Positions 9,919 through 17,704 of a DNA stretch of 64,000 bases are shown in pieces. The first letter of the stretch is position 1. Every line of letters begins with the position of its first letter. This stretch comes from Streptomyces sp. MNU76. Lineage in GTDB: Bacteria; Actinomycetota; Actinomycetes; Streptomycetales; Streptomycetaceae. The DNA lies in NCBI RefSeq assembly GCF_020982545.1, contig NZ_JAJKLK010000031.1, positions 186,001-250,000 on the forward strand, given 5' to 3'. The position numbers and the translations under genes were made by a program. The notes beneath the pieces are model-generated. The model was not told the DNA's origin, ran no database searches, and saw only the letters and a list, made by a program, of their open reading frames with translations.

Positions 9919-11226
9919 TCATCCCGCCGTCGCCGCCGCGCACACCGCGCGCGCGATCCGCGCCACGTCCTCGTCGCCGGTGACGTACGGCGGCATCGTG
10001 TAGACGAGATCCCGGAACGGCCGCAGCCACACGCCCTCGCGCACCGCTGCCGCCGTGGCGGCCGCCATGTCCACCGGGTGGTCGAGCTGGACGACCCCGA
10101 TCGCGCCGAGGACACGGACGTCCCTCACCCCCGGCAGTTCACGCGCGGGCGCCAGCCCGTCCCGCAGCCCCGTCTCGATCCGGCTGACCTCCGCGAGCCA
10201 GTCCTGACCCAGCAGCAGCTCGATCGAGGCACAGGCGACGGCAGCCGCCAGCGGGTTGCCCATGAAGGTGGGCCCGTGGGCCAGCACCGGCACCTCGCCC
10301 CGCGAGATCCCGTCGGCCACCCGGGCTGTGCAAAGGGCCGCCGCCAGGGTCAGATAACCGCCGGTGAGCGCCTTGCCGACACACATCACATCCGGCGTCA
10401 CCGCCGCGTGGTCGGCCGCGAACAGCGCTCCCGTACGCCCGAACCCGGTGGCGATCTCGTCGAACACCAGCAGCACGTCGTGCGCGTCGCACGCCTCGCG
10501 CAGCACCCGCAGATAGGCGGGGGAGTGGAAGCGCATCCCGCCCGCCCCCTGCACCACGGGCTCCACGATCACGGCCGCCAGCTCGCCGGCGTGCCGCTCG
10601 ATCGCCGCGCGCAGCGACTGCGCGTACTCCTCGTCGAACTCGACCGGCGGCGGGTCCACGAACACCTGCCGGGGCAGGACGCCCTGCCAGAGCTCGTGCA
10701 TCCCGCCCTCGGGGTCGCACACCGACATCGGCTGCCAGGTGTCGCCGTGGTAGCCGCCGCGCCAGGTCAGCAGCCGCCGCTTGTCGGGGTGGCCGAGCGA
10801 GCGCCAGTACTGCAGGCACATCTTGACCGCGACCTCGACGGACACCGACCCCGAGTCGGCGAGGAACACATGCTCCAGACCGTCGGGCGACAGGTCGACG
10901 AGGTGCTTCGCCAGCCGCACGGCGGGCTCATGGGTGAGCCCGCCGAACATGACGTGGCTCATCCGGCCGAGCTGCTCGCGCGCCGCCTCGTTCAGGACGG
11001 GGTGGTTGTAGCCGTGGATCGCCGACCACCACGACGACATGCCGTCGACCAGCTCGCCCGAACCGGCCGCGAGCTTCAGCCGGACCCCGCTCGCCGACTC
11101 CACGACGAGCGGTTCCTGCCGACCCGGCATGGGCCCGTACGGGTGCCACACATGCCGCCGGTCGAGCTCCAGCAGCTCCGGCACGCTCGGACCGGCCGTG
11201 CCGAGGGGGGCGGGCACCTCAGGCAT
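9919..11226 (-). CDS. bioA: Adenosylmethionine-8-amino-7-oxononanoate aminotransferase BioA
   Basis: A 435-aa class-III PLP aminotransferase that uses SAM to aminate KAPA to DAPA. Visible signatures are RHVWHPYGPMPG near the start, SSWWSAIHGYNHP, YHGDTWQPMSVCD, FDEIATGFGRTG and VGKALTGGYL with the PLP lysine. The start ATG (11226) overlaps the inferred bioB stop (11219) by 8 bp as ATGCCTGA, so translation is probably coupled. Because bioB carries a frameshift, bioA is also open in frame with bioB through the junction; the overlapping ATG shows that the normal arrangement is two proteins. Confidence 0.93.
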   Translation of the reverse strand: MPEVPAPLGTAGPSVPELLELDRRHVWHPYGPMPGRQEPLVVESASGVRLKLAAGSGELVDGMSSWWSAIHGYNHPVLNEAAREQLGRMSHVMFGGLTHEPAVRLAKHLVDLSPDGLEHVFLADSGSVSVEVAVKMCLQYWRSLGHPDKRRLLTWRGGYHGDTWQPMSVCDPEGGMHELWQGVLPRQVFVDPPPVEFDEEYAQSLRAAIERHAGELAAVIVEPVVQGAGGMRFHSPAYLRVLREACDAHDVLLVFDEIATGFGRTGALFAADHAAVTPDVMCVGKALTGGYLTLAAALCTARVADGISRGEVPVLAHGPTFMGNPLAAAVACASIELLLGQDWLAEVSRIETGLRDGLAPARELPGVRDVRVLGAIGVVQLDHPVDMAAATAAAVREGVWLRPFRDLVYTMPPYVTGDEDVARIARAVCAAATAG

Positions 11227-12474
11227 TGGGCGCGAGATCGGTGCCGGCGCCCCGGCGGCGTACGGCCACCAGATCCGTACGAGCCTCGCCGACCGGGGTC
11301 GCGGCGGCCGGGGCCGGGGCCTGGGTGGCGGAACCGCACACCCCACCCCCGCGTGCGACCCGCAACCCGCGCCCGCGCCCTCCTCCGCGTGCGATCCACA
11401 GCCGCCCCCGGCGTGCGACCCGCACCCGGCGCTCTCCGCGGACCCGCAGCCCTCACCGGCGGCCGCGGTCGCCCGGTGCCGCGGCAGCGTCACCTGGTCG
11501 GTGCCCTCCACCTCGAACCCGGCGTCCGCGATCATCTCCAGGTCGGCCTTGCCCGCCTGGCCCTCACTCGTGAGGTAGTCGCCGAGGAAGATCGAGTTGG
11601 CCAGGTGCAGGGCGAGCGGCTGCATCGTGCGCAGATGGACCTCGCGGCCGCCCGCGATCCGCACCTCGATGTCCGGGCAGACGAACCGCACCATCGCCAG
11701 GATCCGCAGACAGCGCTGCGGGGTCAGGTTCCACTCCCTGGCCAGCGGGGTGCCCTCGAACGGGATCAGGAAGTTCACCGGCACGGAGTCCGGGTCCAGT
11801 TCGCGCAGCGAGAAGACCACGTCGACCAGGTCCTCGTCGCTCTCGCCCATGCCCGCGATCAGCCCCGAGCAGGCCGACAGACCGGCCGCGTGCGCCTTCT
11901 GGACCGTGTCCACCCGGTCGGCGTACGTGTGCGTCGTCGTGATCTCGCCGTACGTCGCCTCGGACGTGTTCAGGTTGTGGTTGTAGGCGTCGGCGCCCGC
12001 CTCCCGCAGACGTTCCGCCTGGCCGTCGGAGAGCAGACCGAGACAGGCGCACACCTCGACGCCCTCGTTGCCGTCCTTGATCGCCTTGATGGTGTCGGAG
12101 ACCCGGCCCACGTCCCGGTCGGTCGGGCCGCGCCCGGACGCCACCAGGCAGACCCGCTTGGCGCCGCCCGCGAGCCCTGCCGCGGCTGCCTCGGAGGCCT
12201 CATGCGGCTTGAGCCAGGTGTACTTGAGGATGCCGGCGGTCGAGCCGAGCCGCTGCGAGCAGTAGGAACAGTCCTCGGGGCACAGGCCCGACTTGAGGTT
12301 GACCAGGTAGTTCAGTTTCACCCGGCGCCCGAACCAGTGCCGGCGCACCCTCCCGGCCGCGGCCACCACGTCCAACAGCTCGTCGTCGGAGGTGCCCAGA
12401 ACGGCGAGCGCCTCGGCACGGCTCAGCGGCTCTCGCCGGAGCCCCTTGTCCACCAGCGTGTTCAGCAGGTCCAT
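11219..12474 (-). CDS. bioB: Biotin synthase BioB with Cys-rich repeat tail, frameshifted near the end
   Basis: Radical-SAM enzyme inserting sulphur into dethiobiotin. The cluster cysteines are C65, C69 and C72 (CPEDCSYC); later come YNHNLNTSE, LIAGMGES and the IRIAGGRE-like VRIAGGRE. After about residue 335 comes a tail with repeated CGSHA units (residues 343-379). The frame then breaks at a C run (11346-11350, G on the coding strand). The expected ending, VCGSATQAP...DLAPNA and a stop at 11219, lies one frame over; one added G gives 418 aa. The start ATG at 12474 has AGGA upstream. First gene of bioB-bioA-bioD, divergent from bioF. Confidence 0.92.
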
Positions 12475-12669
12475 GAGAGCCGATCCTGTCCTACGGGACC
12501 GCTCCCGGCCAAGGAGGCTTCGGACAACAGAGTGGGATCGACGTGTGGGTATTGCCACATCGTGGGCGGCTGGTCCGGCCGTTAGTGTCTGTGCACTGCC
12601 TACAAAAGCCCCCGCCGAGCCGTCCACGACGGCCCGGTGCTGCGGGCCGCACATCAAACCGGAGGACCC
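12475..12669. promoter_or_regulatory. Divergent bioB / bioF promoter region
   Basis: The 195-bp spacer drives bioBAD leftward and bioF rightward. It holds an inverted repeat TGTGG-N6-CCACA (12544-12559) that could be an operator. I cannot match it to a known biotin repressor site, so regulation by biotin is only inferred from gene content. Confidence 0.45.
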
Positions 12670-13800
12670 ATGGCGTTCGGCTGGATCGACGAGCAGGCCT
12701 CGGCGCGCCGCCGGGCCGGGCTGGTGCGCACCCTGCGTCCCCGCCCCGCCGACTCGCCGCTCCTCGATCTCGCGAGCAACGACTACCTGGGTCTGGCCCG
12801 GCACCCCGAGATCACCGAGGGCGCCGCCGAGGCCGCGCGCCGCTGGGGCGCCGGCGCCACCGGCTCCCGGCTCGTCACCGGCACCACCGAGCTGCACGGC
12901 GAGCTGGAGCGGGAACTCGCCGACTTCTGCGGTTTCGAGGCCGCCCTCGTCTTCTCCTCCGGCTACGCGGCCAACCTCGCCGCCGTCACCGCGCTCGCCC
13001 CGCACGGCTTCCTGATCGTCTCGGACGCGGGCAACCACGCCTCCCTCATCGACGGTTGCCGGCTGGCCCGGGGCACCACCCAGGTCGTGGCCCACGCCGA
13101 CCCGGAGGCGGTCCGCAAGGCGCTCGCCACGGGCGGCGGGGCGCCTGCCGTCGCCGTCTCCGACACGGTGTTCTCCGTGGACGGCGACGCCGCCCCGCTG
13201 ACCGGACTGGCCGCCGCCTGCCGTGAGTTCGGCGCCGGGCTCGTGGTGGACGACGCGCACGGCCTCGGTGTCCTCGGCGACGGCGGCCGGGGCGCGCCGT
13301 ACGCGGTGGGGATCGCGGGCGCCCCCGACGTGGTCGTGACGGTCACGCTGTCGAAGTCGCTGGGCAGCCAGGGCGGAGCGGTGCTCGGGTCCGCGAAGGT
13401 CGTCGACCACCTGGTCAACGCGGCCCGGACGTTCATCTTCGACACGGGCCTCGCCCCCGCGGCGACCGGAGCGGCGCTCGCCGCGCTCCGGCTGCTGCGC
13501 CGTGAGCCGGAGCGCGCCGCACGGGCCCGCGAGGTGGCGCGGGAGCTGCACACACGGCTGACGGCGTCGGGCCATGAAGCGGTGCGGCCCGACGCCGCGG
13601 TGGTCTCCGTACGCGCGCCGTCGCCGGATCAGGCGGTGCGGTGGGCGGCGGACTGCCGGGCGGCGGGTCTCGCCGTCGGCTGTTTCCGTCCACCGTCCGT
13701 ACCGGACGGCGTTTCGCGGCTGCGGCTGACCGCCCGTGCGGATCTCACGCGGGAACAGATCGACCGAGCCGTGGGGATCATCGGCGATACGCGGCCGTGA
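12670..13800 (+). CDS. bioF: 8-amino-7-oxononanoate synthase BioF
   Basis: A 376-aa PLP enzyme of the alpha-oxoamine synthase family; condenses pimeloyl thioester and alanine to KAPA, the substrate of BioA. Visible motifs: LDLASNDYLGLARHPE near the N-terminus, GAGATGSRLVTGT, VSDAGNHASLIDGCRLA, VVDDAHGLGVLG and TLSKSLGSQGG with the PLP lysine. The start ATG at 12670 follows GGAGGA. Divergent from bioBAD, completing the late biotin pathway; no genes for pimeloyl synthesis are in the window. Confidence 0.94.
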   Translation: MAFGWIDEQASARRRAGLVRTLRPRPADSPLLDLASNDYLGLARHPEITEGAAEAARRWGAGATGSRLVTGTTELHGELERELADFCGFEAALVFSSGYAANLAAVTALAPHGFLIVSDAGNHASLIDGCRLARGTTQVVAHADPEAVRKALATGGGAPAVAVSDTVFSVDGDAAPLTGLAAACREFGAGLVVDDAHGLGVLGDGGRGAPYAVGIAGAPDVVVTVTLSKSLGSQGGAVLGSAKVVDHLVNAARTFIFDTGLAPAATGAALAALRLLRREPERAARAREVARELHTRLTASGHEAVRPDAAVVSVRAPSPDQAVRWAADCRAAGLAVGCFRPPSVPDGVSRLRLTARADLTREQIDRAVGIIGDTRP

Positions 13801-13857
13801 GTCGGCGTCAGGACCGAGCGTCGCCGTAAGCGGAAGTGCGAACGCCGTCGGTGGTGG

Positions 13858-14082
13858 TCACCGAAGCGTGGTGATGAATCCCTCCCAGGCGTCGGGGTCG
13901 AACAGCAGGGCGGGCCCCGCCGTGTTCTTCGAATCGCGTACGGCCACCAGTCCGGCCCAGCGGCCGGACGCGGGACGGGCCGTCTCCACGCAGTTGTTCA
14001 TCCCCGTGCTGCGACTGCCGCGCAGCCATCGCACTCCGCGCAGTTCGGTACTGGTGGGTACGTTCCGAGGCAGTGCGGACAT
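13858..14082 (-). CDS. DUF397 domain protein
   Basis: A 74-aa protein with the DUF397 pattern: WLRGSRSTGMNNCVETA, then VAVRDSKNTAGPALLFDPDAWEGFI. These small proteins nearly always follow an Scr1-type XRE regulator, as here (9 bp downstream of it), and with it form WhiJ/AbaA-like regulatory modules in streptomycetes. Probably modulates the regulator; the mechanism is not visible in sequence. Confidence 0.9.
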   Translation of the reverse strand: MSALPRNVPTSTELRGVRWLRGSRSTGMNNCVETARPASGRWAGLVAVRDSKNTAGPALLFDPDAWEGFITTLR

Positions 14083-14091
14083 GGTGCCTCC

Positions 14092-14952
14092 TTACGCGCC
14101 GGCGGCTAGCCCGGCGATGTAATCCAACGAGTCCTCGGGCGAAAGGGCGTGGATCTGAAGGGCGTTGAAGGCCTCGACATACGCCTTGAGGTCTTCTTTC
14201 CGTTCGAGGTAGAGGCTACTCGTCAAGTGGTCGAGAACAACCACGTCCAGATCGGATGTGCTCCGAAATGAGAAAATTACGAAAGGGCCCGTGACGCCGA
14301 TGTGCGCTCCGGCAGTGAACGGCAGCACCTGCAGTCGCACCTGAGGCAGTCGCGCCGCCTCGACCAGCCGGCCCAGCTGGCGGGCCATGATCTCGGGATC
14401 GCCGACCTCGCGTCGGAGAACGCCCTCGTCGAGCACGGCGCTCAGCTCCAGCGGCGGGTTCCCGCGCAGTACTTCCTGCCGCGCGAGCCGCACTTCCACG
14501 AGCGCGTCGAGTTTGTCGTCTTCCAGCCCCTCCACCGCGGCCCGGGTCACCGCCCGCGCGTACTCGGGAATCTGCAGCAGGCCGGGCACCACCGAGGTCT
14601 CCAGCGTCCGCATCCCCCCGGCCTGCGACTCCAGGCTGATGAAGTCCCGGTACGTCGGCGGTAGTACGCCCCGGTACGCGTGCCACCAGTTGTGCCGCCC
14701 GCCGCCGTCCTCGGAGCCCGCCAGCGCCAGGAGCAGCTCCCGTAATTCGGCGTCGCAGACCCCGTACGCGTCCAGTAGCTTGCGGACGTCCGCGGGCTTC
14801 ACCCCGCTCGCGCCCGTCTCGATCCGGCTCACCTTGGACTGGTGCCAGCCCACGCGGTGGGCCGCCTCGATGCTGGTGAGCGCGGAACGGGTGCGCAGGA
14901 CACGCAACTCGGCACCGAGCCTGCGGCGGCGCACCGCCGGACCGTACTGCAT
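14092..14952 (-). CDS. Scr1-family XRE regulator (HTH + DUF5753)
   Basis: A 286-aa protein. The N-terminal helix-turn-helix (residues about 12-70; LRTRSALTSIEAAHRVGWHQSKVSRIETG) is XRE-like, and residues about 95-275 (YRDFISLESQAGGMRTLETSVVPGLLQIPEYARAV) form the DUF5753 ligand or partner domain. Paralogues of this kind, such as WhiJ-like and AbaA-cluster proteins, influence development and antibiotic production. It is followed by DUF397 and faces an ATP-binding protein across the promoter holding ATATGCATAT, the probable operator. Confidence 0.92.
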   Translation of the reverse strand: MQYGPAVRRRRLGAELRVLRTRSALTSIEAAHRVGWHQSKVSRIETGASGVKPADVRKLLDAYGVCDAELRELLLALAGSEDGGGRHNWWHAYRGVLPPTYRDFISLESQAGGMRTLETSVVPGLLQIPEYARAVTRAAVEGLEDDKLDALVEVRLARQEVLRGNPPLELSAVLDEGVLRREVGDPEIMARQLGRLVEAARLPQVRLQVLPFTAGAHIGVTGPFVIFSFRSTSDLDVVVLDHLTSSLYLERKEDLKAYVEAFNALQIHALSPEDSLDYIAGLAAGA

Positions 14953-15063
14953 GGGATTCTCCTTCCGCCCGGCGCGCGAAGTCGGGGTGACGACAAAGGA
15001 TGGACGAAACCCCCACCGAAATACGGTCGGCCGTCGGATAGTTCACCGCTTCGAGCGACAGAT

Positions 15064-15073
15064 ATATGCATAT
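15064..15073. promoter_or_regulatory. Palindrome ATATGCATAT in a divergent promoter
   Basis: A perfect 10-bp AT-rich palindrome inside GATATATGCATATC, conspicuous in this GC-rich DNA, 112 bp from the XRE start and 128 bp from the HATPase start. Likely operator of the XRE regulator; inferred. Confidence 0.5.
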
Positions 15074-15200
15074 CTTGGTGGATCGCCACCCGAGACAGCC
15101 CAGGTAGTGGCAGTCTGGCGCGAAGCACCAGTCCGGGACCGTAGTCGAACCATCCGCTCCCTGTCGGACATCCGGTCCCGTGGGAAAGGGACGCCTCGCC

Positions 15201-15659
15201 ATGGCAGATCACCTGGAAGCATCCGTCACTCTGCCGAGCGATCCCGCCTCGGTGTCCACGGCCCGGAACTACGTCGCCGGCGTGCTCGCCGAATGGGGTC
15301 TGCCGGGCGACACCGACATCGCGGACACCGTGCGCCTGATCGTGTCCGAGCTCGCCACCAACGCCGTCCAGCACACCCTCGGTCAGTCGCCCACCTTCAC
15401 CGTGGACATCGCCCTCGACCGGGACGAGCAGCTGTGCATCGGCGTCACCGACAGCCATCCACGCTTTCCGAAACGGCTGCCGGCCGCCGTCCAGCAGGAC
15501 AACGGCCGGGGCATGGTCATCATCCGCTGGCTGACCGCCGAGTGCGGGGGCAGGCTCAGCGTCAGACCCACCCGGGAGGGCGGCAAGACGGTGGCGATCG
15601 AACTGCCCTGGACGGTCCCGGCGCAGCCGGTCAGCGCAGGCGGTCCGCAGGAGACGTGA
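15201..15659 (+). CDS. ATP-binding anti-sigma-like protein (HATPase_c, RsbW type)
   Basis: A 152-aa single-domain GHKL ATPase: N-box in ELATNAVQHT, G1 in GVTDSHPR and G2 in NGRGMVIIRWL. Such proteins may phosphorylate anti-anti-sigma factors or bind sigma factors. It faces the XRE/DUF397 pair across a shared promoter, the third member of a WhiJ-like module. The ATG at 15201 (MADHLEAS) follows GGAAAGGGA; a GTG seven codons upstream is less likely. The 3' end overlaps the convergent DUF6328 gene by 29 bp. Confidence 0.87.
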   Translation: MADHLEASVTLPSDPASVSTARNYVAGVLAEWGLPGDTDIADTVRLIVSELATNAVQHTLGQSPTFTVDIALDRDEQLCIGVTDSHPRFPKRLPAAVQQDNGRGMVIIRWLTAECGGRLSVRPTREGGKTVAIELPWTVPAQPVSAGGPQET

Positions 15660-16248
15660 CGGCGTCCCGGTCCGTTTCCGGGCTCGTGCCCGTATCCGTG
15701 CTGGTGCCCGGGCCCTGAGGTGTCGTCGACGGCGGCGCGGGTGCGCGCGTGGTCGGAGTCGAGCCGTAGCGGTCCGAGACACGGCCCACCAGCCTCGGGA
15801 GGACGGCCCACAGGCTCAGGCACACGAGGAAGGTGCCGGCCCCGGCGGTGATCCCGGCCTTCCGGCCGAGCGTCACGTCCACGACGAGCAGGACCGATCC
15901 GGTGAAGGCCGGCATCAGCACGATCAGGCCCGCGGTGGCCAGCCTCGACGAGACCTGGACGATGACGGGCTTGGCGTTCTGCTGGAAGAGTGAGCGGTGC
16001 AGGGCGGCCGGGGCGGTGAAGAGCGTCGCCGCGAGGACCGAGAGCAGCAGGGTGATGACGTACGTGGCGCGCTGGACGGAGTCCAGGTCCGGAAAGCGCG
16101 GGGTGAAGGCCAACGTCAGCAGGAACGCGAAGAGGATCTGCACCCCGGTCTGGGTGACGCGCAACTCCTGCAGCAGCTCGGAGAAATTGCGGTCGGCGCG
16201 TTCGAGCGGGGTCTCGTTGCGTGCGGGGCGGGTGCGTTCGTCGGCCAT
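15631..16248 (-). CDS. DUF6328 family membrane protein
   Basis: A 205-aa protein starting MADERTRPARNETPLERADR. It has four predicted TM helices between about residues 45 and 165 (ILFAFLLTLAFTP, TYVITLLLSVLAATLF, LIVLMPAFTGSVLLVV and a last one near FLVCLSLWAVLPRLV). The NFSELLQELRVTQTGVQIL segment before the first helix is the hallmark of this Streptomyces family. A Thr/Pro-rich cytoplasmic tail follows. Function unknown; often near stress genes. The ATG at 16248 is preferred because the upstream extension has no family similarity. Confidence 0.83.
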   Translation of the reverse strand: MADERTRPARNETPLERADRNFSELLQELRVTQTGVQILFAFLLTLAFTPRFPDLDSVQRATYVITLLLSVLAATLFTAPAALHRSLFQQNAKPVIVQVSSRLATAGLIVLMPAFTGSVLLVVDVTLGRKAGITAGAGTFLVCLSLWAVLPRLVGRVSDRYGSTPTTRAPAPPSTTPQGPGTSTDTGTSPETDRDAVTSPADRLR

Positions 16249-16283
16249 GGTCGAACGGGTATCCAAAACCGCCGGTCGCACGC

Positions 16284-16321
16284 CCGTCCGGGGCGGCAGA
16301 GCTCTCCGCCGCCCCGGACGG
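16284..16321 (-). terminator. Strong hairpin after the NlpC/P60 gene
   Basis: CCGTCCGGGGCGGC (16284-16297) pairs perfectly with GCCGCCCCGGACGG (16308-16321), 14-bp arms and a 10-nt loop, starting 4 bp beyond the NlpC/P60 stop. Good intrinsic-type terminator without T-run. Confidence 0.75.
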
Positions 16322-16325
16322 TGGG

Positions 16326-16799
16326 TCAGCGGACCCGGCCGTACCAGACGTTCTTCGTCCACAGCTTCTGCAGCCGGACGACGTCACCCGTCTTCGGCGA
16401 GTGCCAGATCTTTCCCTTCCCCGCGTAGATACCGACGTGGTAGACGTTCGAGCCCGAGTGGAAGAAGACGAGGTCTCCGAGCTTGCGGCTGCTCGCGGAG
16501 ATGTGCTTCGTCTTGTTGTACTGCTGCTGAGCAGTACGGGGCAGCTTCTTGCCCGCCTTCTTGAACGAGTAGAGCGTCAGCCCTGAGCAGTCGAACCTGC
16601 TCGGGCCCGTGGCGCCGTACTTGTAAGGGGAGCCCTTCTTGGAAGCCGCGACCTTCAGTGCCTTCGACGCCACAGTGGCGGCCTCGGCGCCGGATGCGGC
16701 GCCCGGGACCACGATGCTGCCGCTGACAGCGGCGATGGTCAGAGCCGAGGCCGTGCCGGCCCGGGTCAACAGCGACGGGACACGATTCAGCGCAGTCAT
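16326..16799 (-). CDS. Secreted NlpC/P60 peptidoglycan endopeptidase
   Basis: A 157-aa exported protein: signal peptide (LLTRAGTASALTIAAVSGS..., cleavage likely near residues 38-42), then one NlpC/P60 domain with the catalytic Cys in RFDCSGLTLYSF, His in VYHVGIYAG and a third polar residue in the IWHSPKTG segment. It cuts within peptidoglycan stem peptides outside the membrane. There is no SH3, LysM or coiled-coil targeting domain, so it is a minimal catalytic unit. The leader upstream folds as a c-di-AMP (ydaO) riboswitch ending just before the GAAGGG ribosome site, tying wall hydrolysis to c-di-AMP. Confidence 0.92.
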   Translation of the reverse strand: MTALNRVPSLLTRAGTASALTIAAVSGSIVVPGAASGAEAATVASKALKVAASKKGSPYKYGATGPSRFDCSGLTLYSFKKAGKKLPRTAQQQYNKTKHISASSRKLGDLVFFHSGSNVYHVGIYAGKGKIWHSPKTGDVVRLQKLWTKNVWYGRVR

Positions 16800-16802
16800 G
16801 CG

Positions 16803-16925
16803 CAACCCTTCGTCAGCCGCCTGTGAAGGATGACCTGTCGGATTCGGGCTGGCGAAGTTGCCCGGCCGCTGACGCGGCTTCACCCCAAGGGCTGCTCGGC
16901 CCGGTCATGGCGTGACCGTTCCGGC
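16803..16925 (-). promoter_or_regulatory. Cyclic di-AMP riboswitch (ydaO-yuaA leader)
   Basis: Read on the minus strand, the leader contains the conserved blocks of the ydaO-yuaA class in order: GCCGAGCAGC, CTTGGGGTGAA, GCGGCCGGGCAACTT, GCCCGAATCCGACAGGTCA and CAGGCGGCTGACGAAGG. The aptamer runs to within a few bases of the NlpC/P60 start. In actinobacteria this class controls cell-wall hydrolases and is turned off by c-di-AMP. Ends are approximate; no separate terminator fits between aptamer and start codon, so translational control or attenuation inside the aptamer is inferred. Confidence 0.85.
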
Positions 16926-17379
16926 GACCCGTCGTGCTTGGGTCCTCCACTCCTGCCGATGCACTTCTGTCGACCGGTCATCCGGGTAGCGGCAGGACTC
17001 GGCGTCCACCCGGATCGCCCCGCCGCTGCGGCGGGGGCTTGTCGTCAGGAAGGGATCTTGGCGTACGGACGTCCGAAAATCCCAACGGAACCGTGGATTT
17101 GTGGTCTTACTCACCACTCGCCCGTTCGGGTGGACAGATCCTTTTCAGCTGTTGTGTCTCTGCGGTCGAGGAGGTCCGCACCAGCACCGGAATGGCATAT
17201 TCCGGCCCGGTACCAGGCATGTTGCGCAACTTCACAGGTCCTCACGACGTATGGGCCGATGGGTCGATAGCGGTAGGCCGTCCGGACGGCGCGAAACCTG
17301 GACCGGACGCTCCGTCAGGAGTACGGCGAGCGCTCAGGGATCGGTTCAGCCGCGTCACCAACCTCTCGGGTCAGCACAC
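16926..17379. other. Intergenic stretch with no recognisable gene
   Basis: Beyond the riboswitch, toward the clpP-linked small gene, I see no supported coding region. It should contain the riboswitch promoter on the minus strand; the relatively AT-rich patch around 17075-17110 is a candidate. Short frames here lack coding character. Confidence 0.5.
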
Positions 17380-17697
17380 CTAGGCGGGTGAGTCCTCCGG
17401 CTCCGGCGGCAGCGTCACCCGCCCCGCCCGCCGCTCGCCGTCCAGGACCCGCAGGGCTCGCGCGAGCGTCGGGGCGTGCACCTCGTGCTCTCCACGCCTG
17501 TGCATCAGTTCGAGCGCGTCGCGCAGGGCGGTCGCTTTGGAGACGAGAGCCTGCGCCGCGCGCAACCCGCGGTAGGTGTCGCCCGGTCGGGCCGGATTGA
17601 TCCGGCCGAGCAGATCGACCGCATCCAGGTAACGGTCGATCAGCTCGGCCTCGGCGCGCGTGAGCGCGGGCAACGGCGGCAGTTCCGGCGGGAGCAT
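17380..17697 (-). CDS. Conserved hypothetical protein downstream of clpP
   Basis: A 105-aa helical protein (LTRAEAELIDRYLDAVDLLGRINPARPGDTYRGLRAAQALVSKA...), with no TM segment, signal or Cys. It starts 7 bp after the clpP stop, with GAGGTGA inside the intergenic gap, so it is co-transcribed. I do not recognise a domain. The position suggests an adaptor or regulator of the ClpP paralogue, which is inference only. Confidence 0.7.
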   Translation of the reverse strand: MLPPELPPLPALTRAEAELIDRYLDAVDLLGRINPARPGDTYRGLRAAQALVSKATALRDALELMHRRGEHEVHAPTLARALRVLDGERRAGRVTLPPEPEDSPA

Positions 17698-17704
17698 CTC
17701 CGGC

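Noticed and set aside
12544..12559. BioQ or BirA operator in the bio promoter
   Set aside because: The TGTGG-N6-CCACA dyad does not match a biotin-repressor consensus I can recall; kept only as an unnamed dyad.
10078..12585. Long plus-strand frame opposite bioA/bioB
   Set aside because: Shadow of high-GC coding on the minus strand, with no family features.
16905..17391. Short frames in the gap between the riboswitch and the clpP-linked gene
   Set aside because: No ribosome sites, non-Streptomyces codon pattern, and part overlaps the riboswitch.
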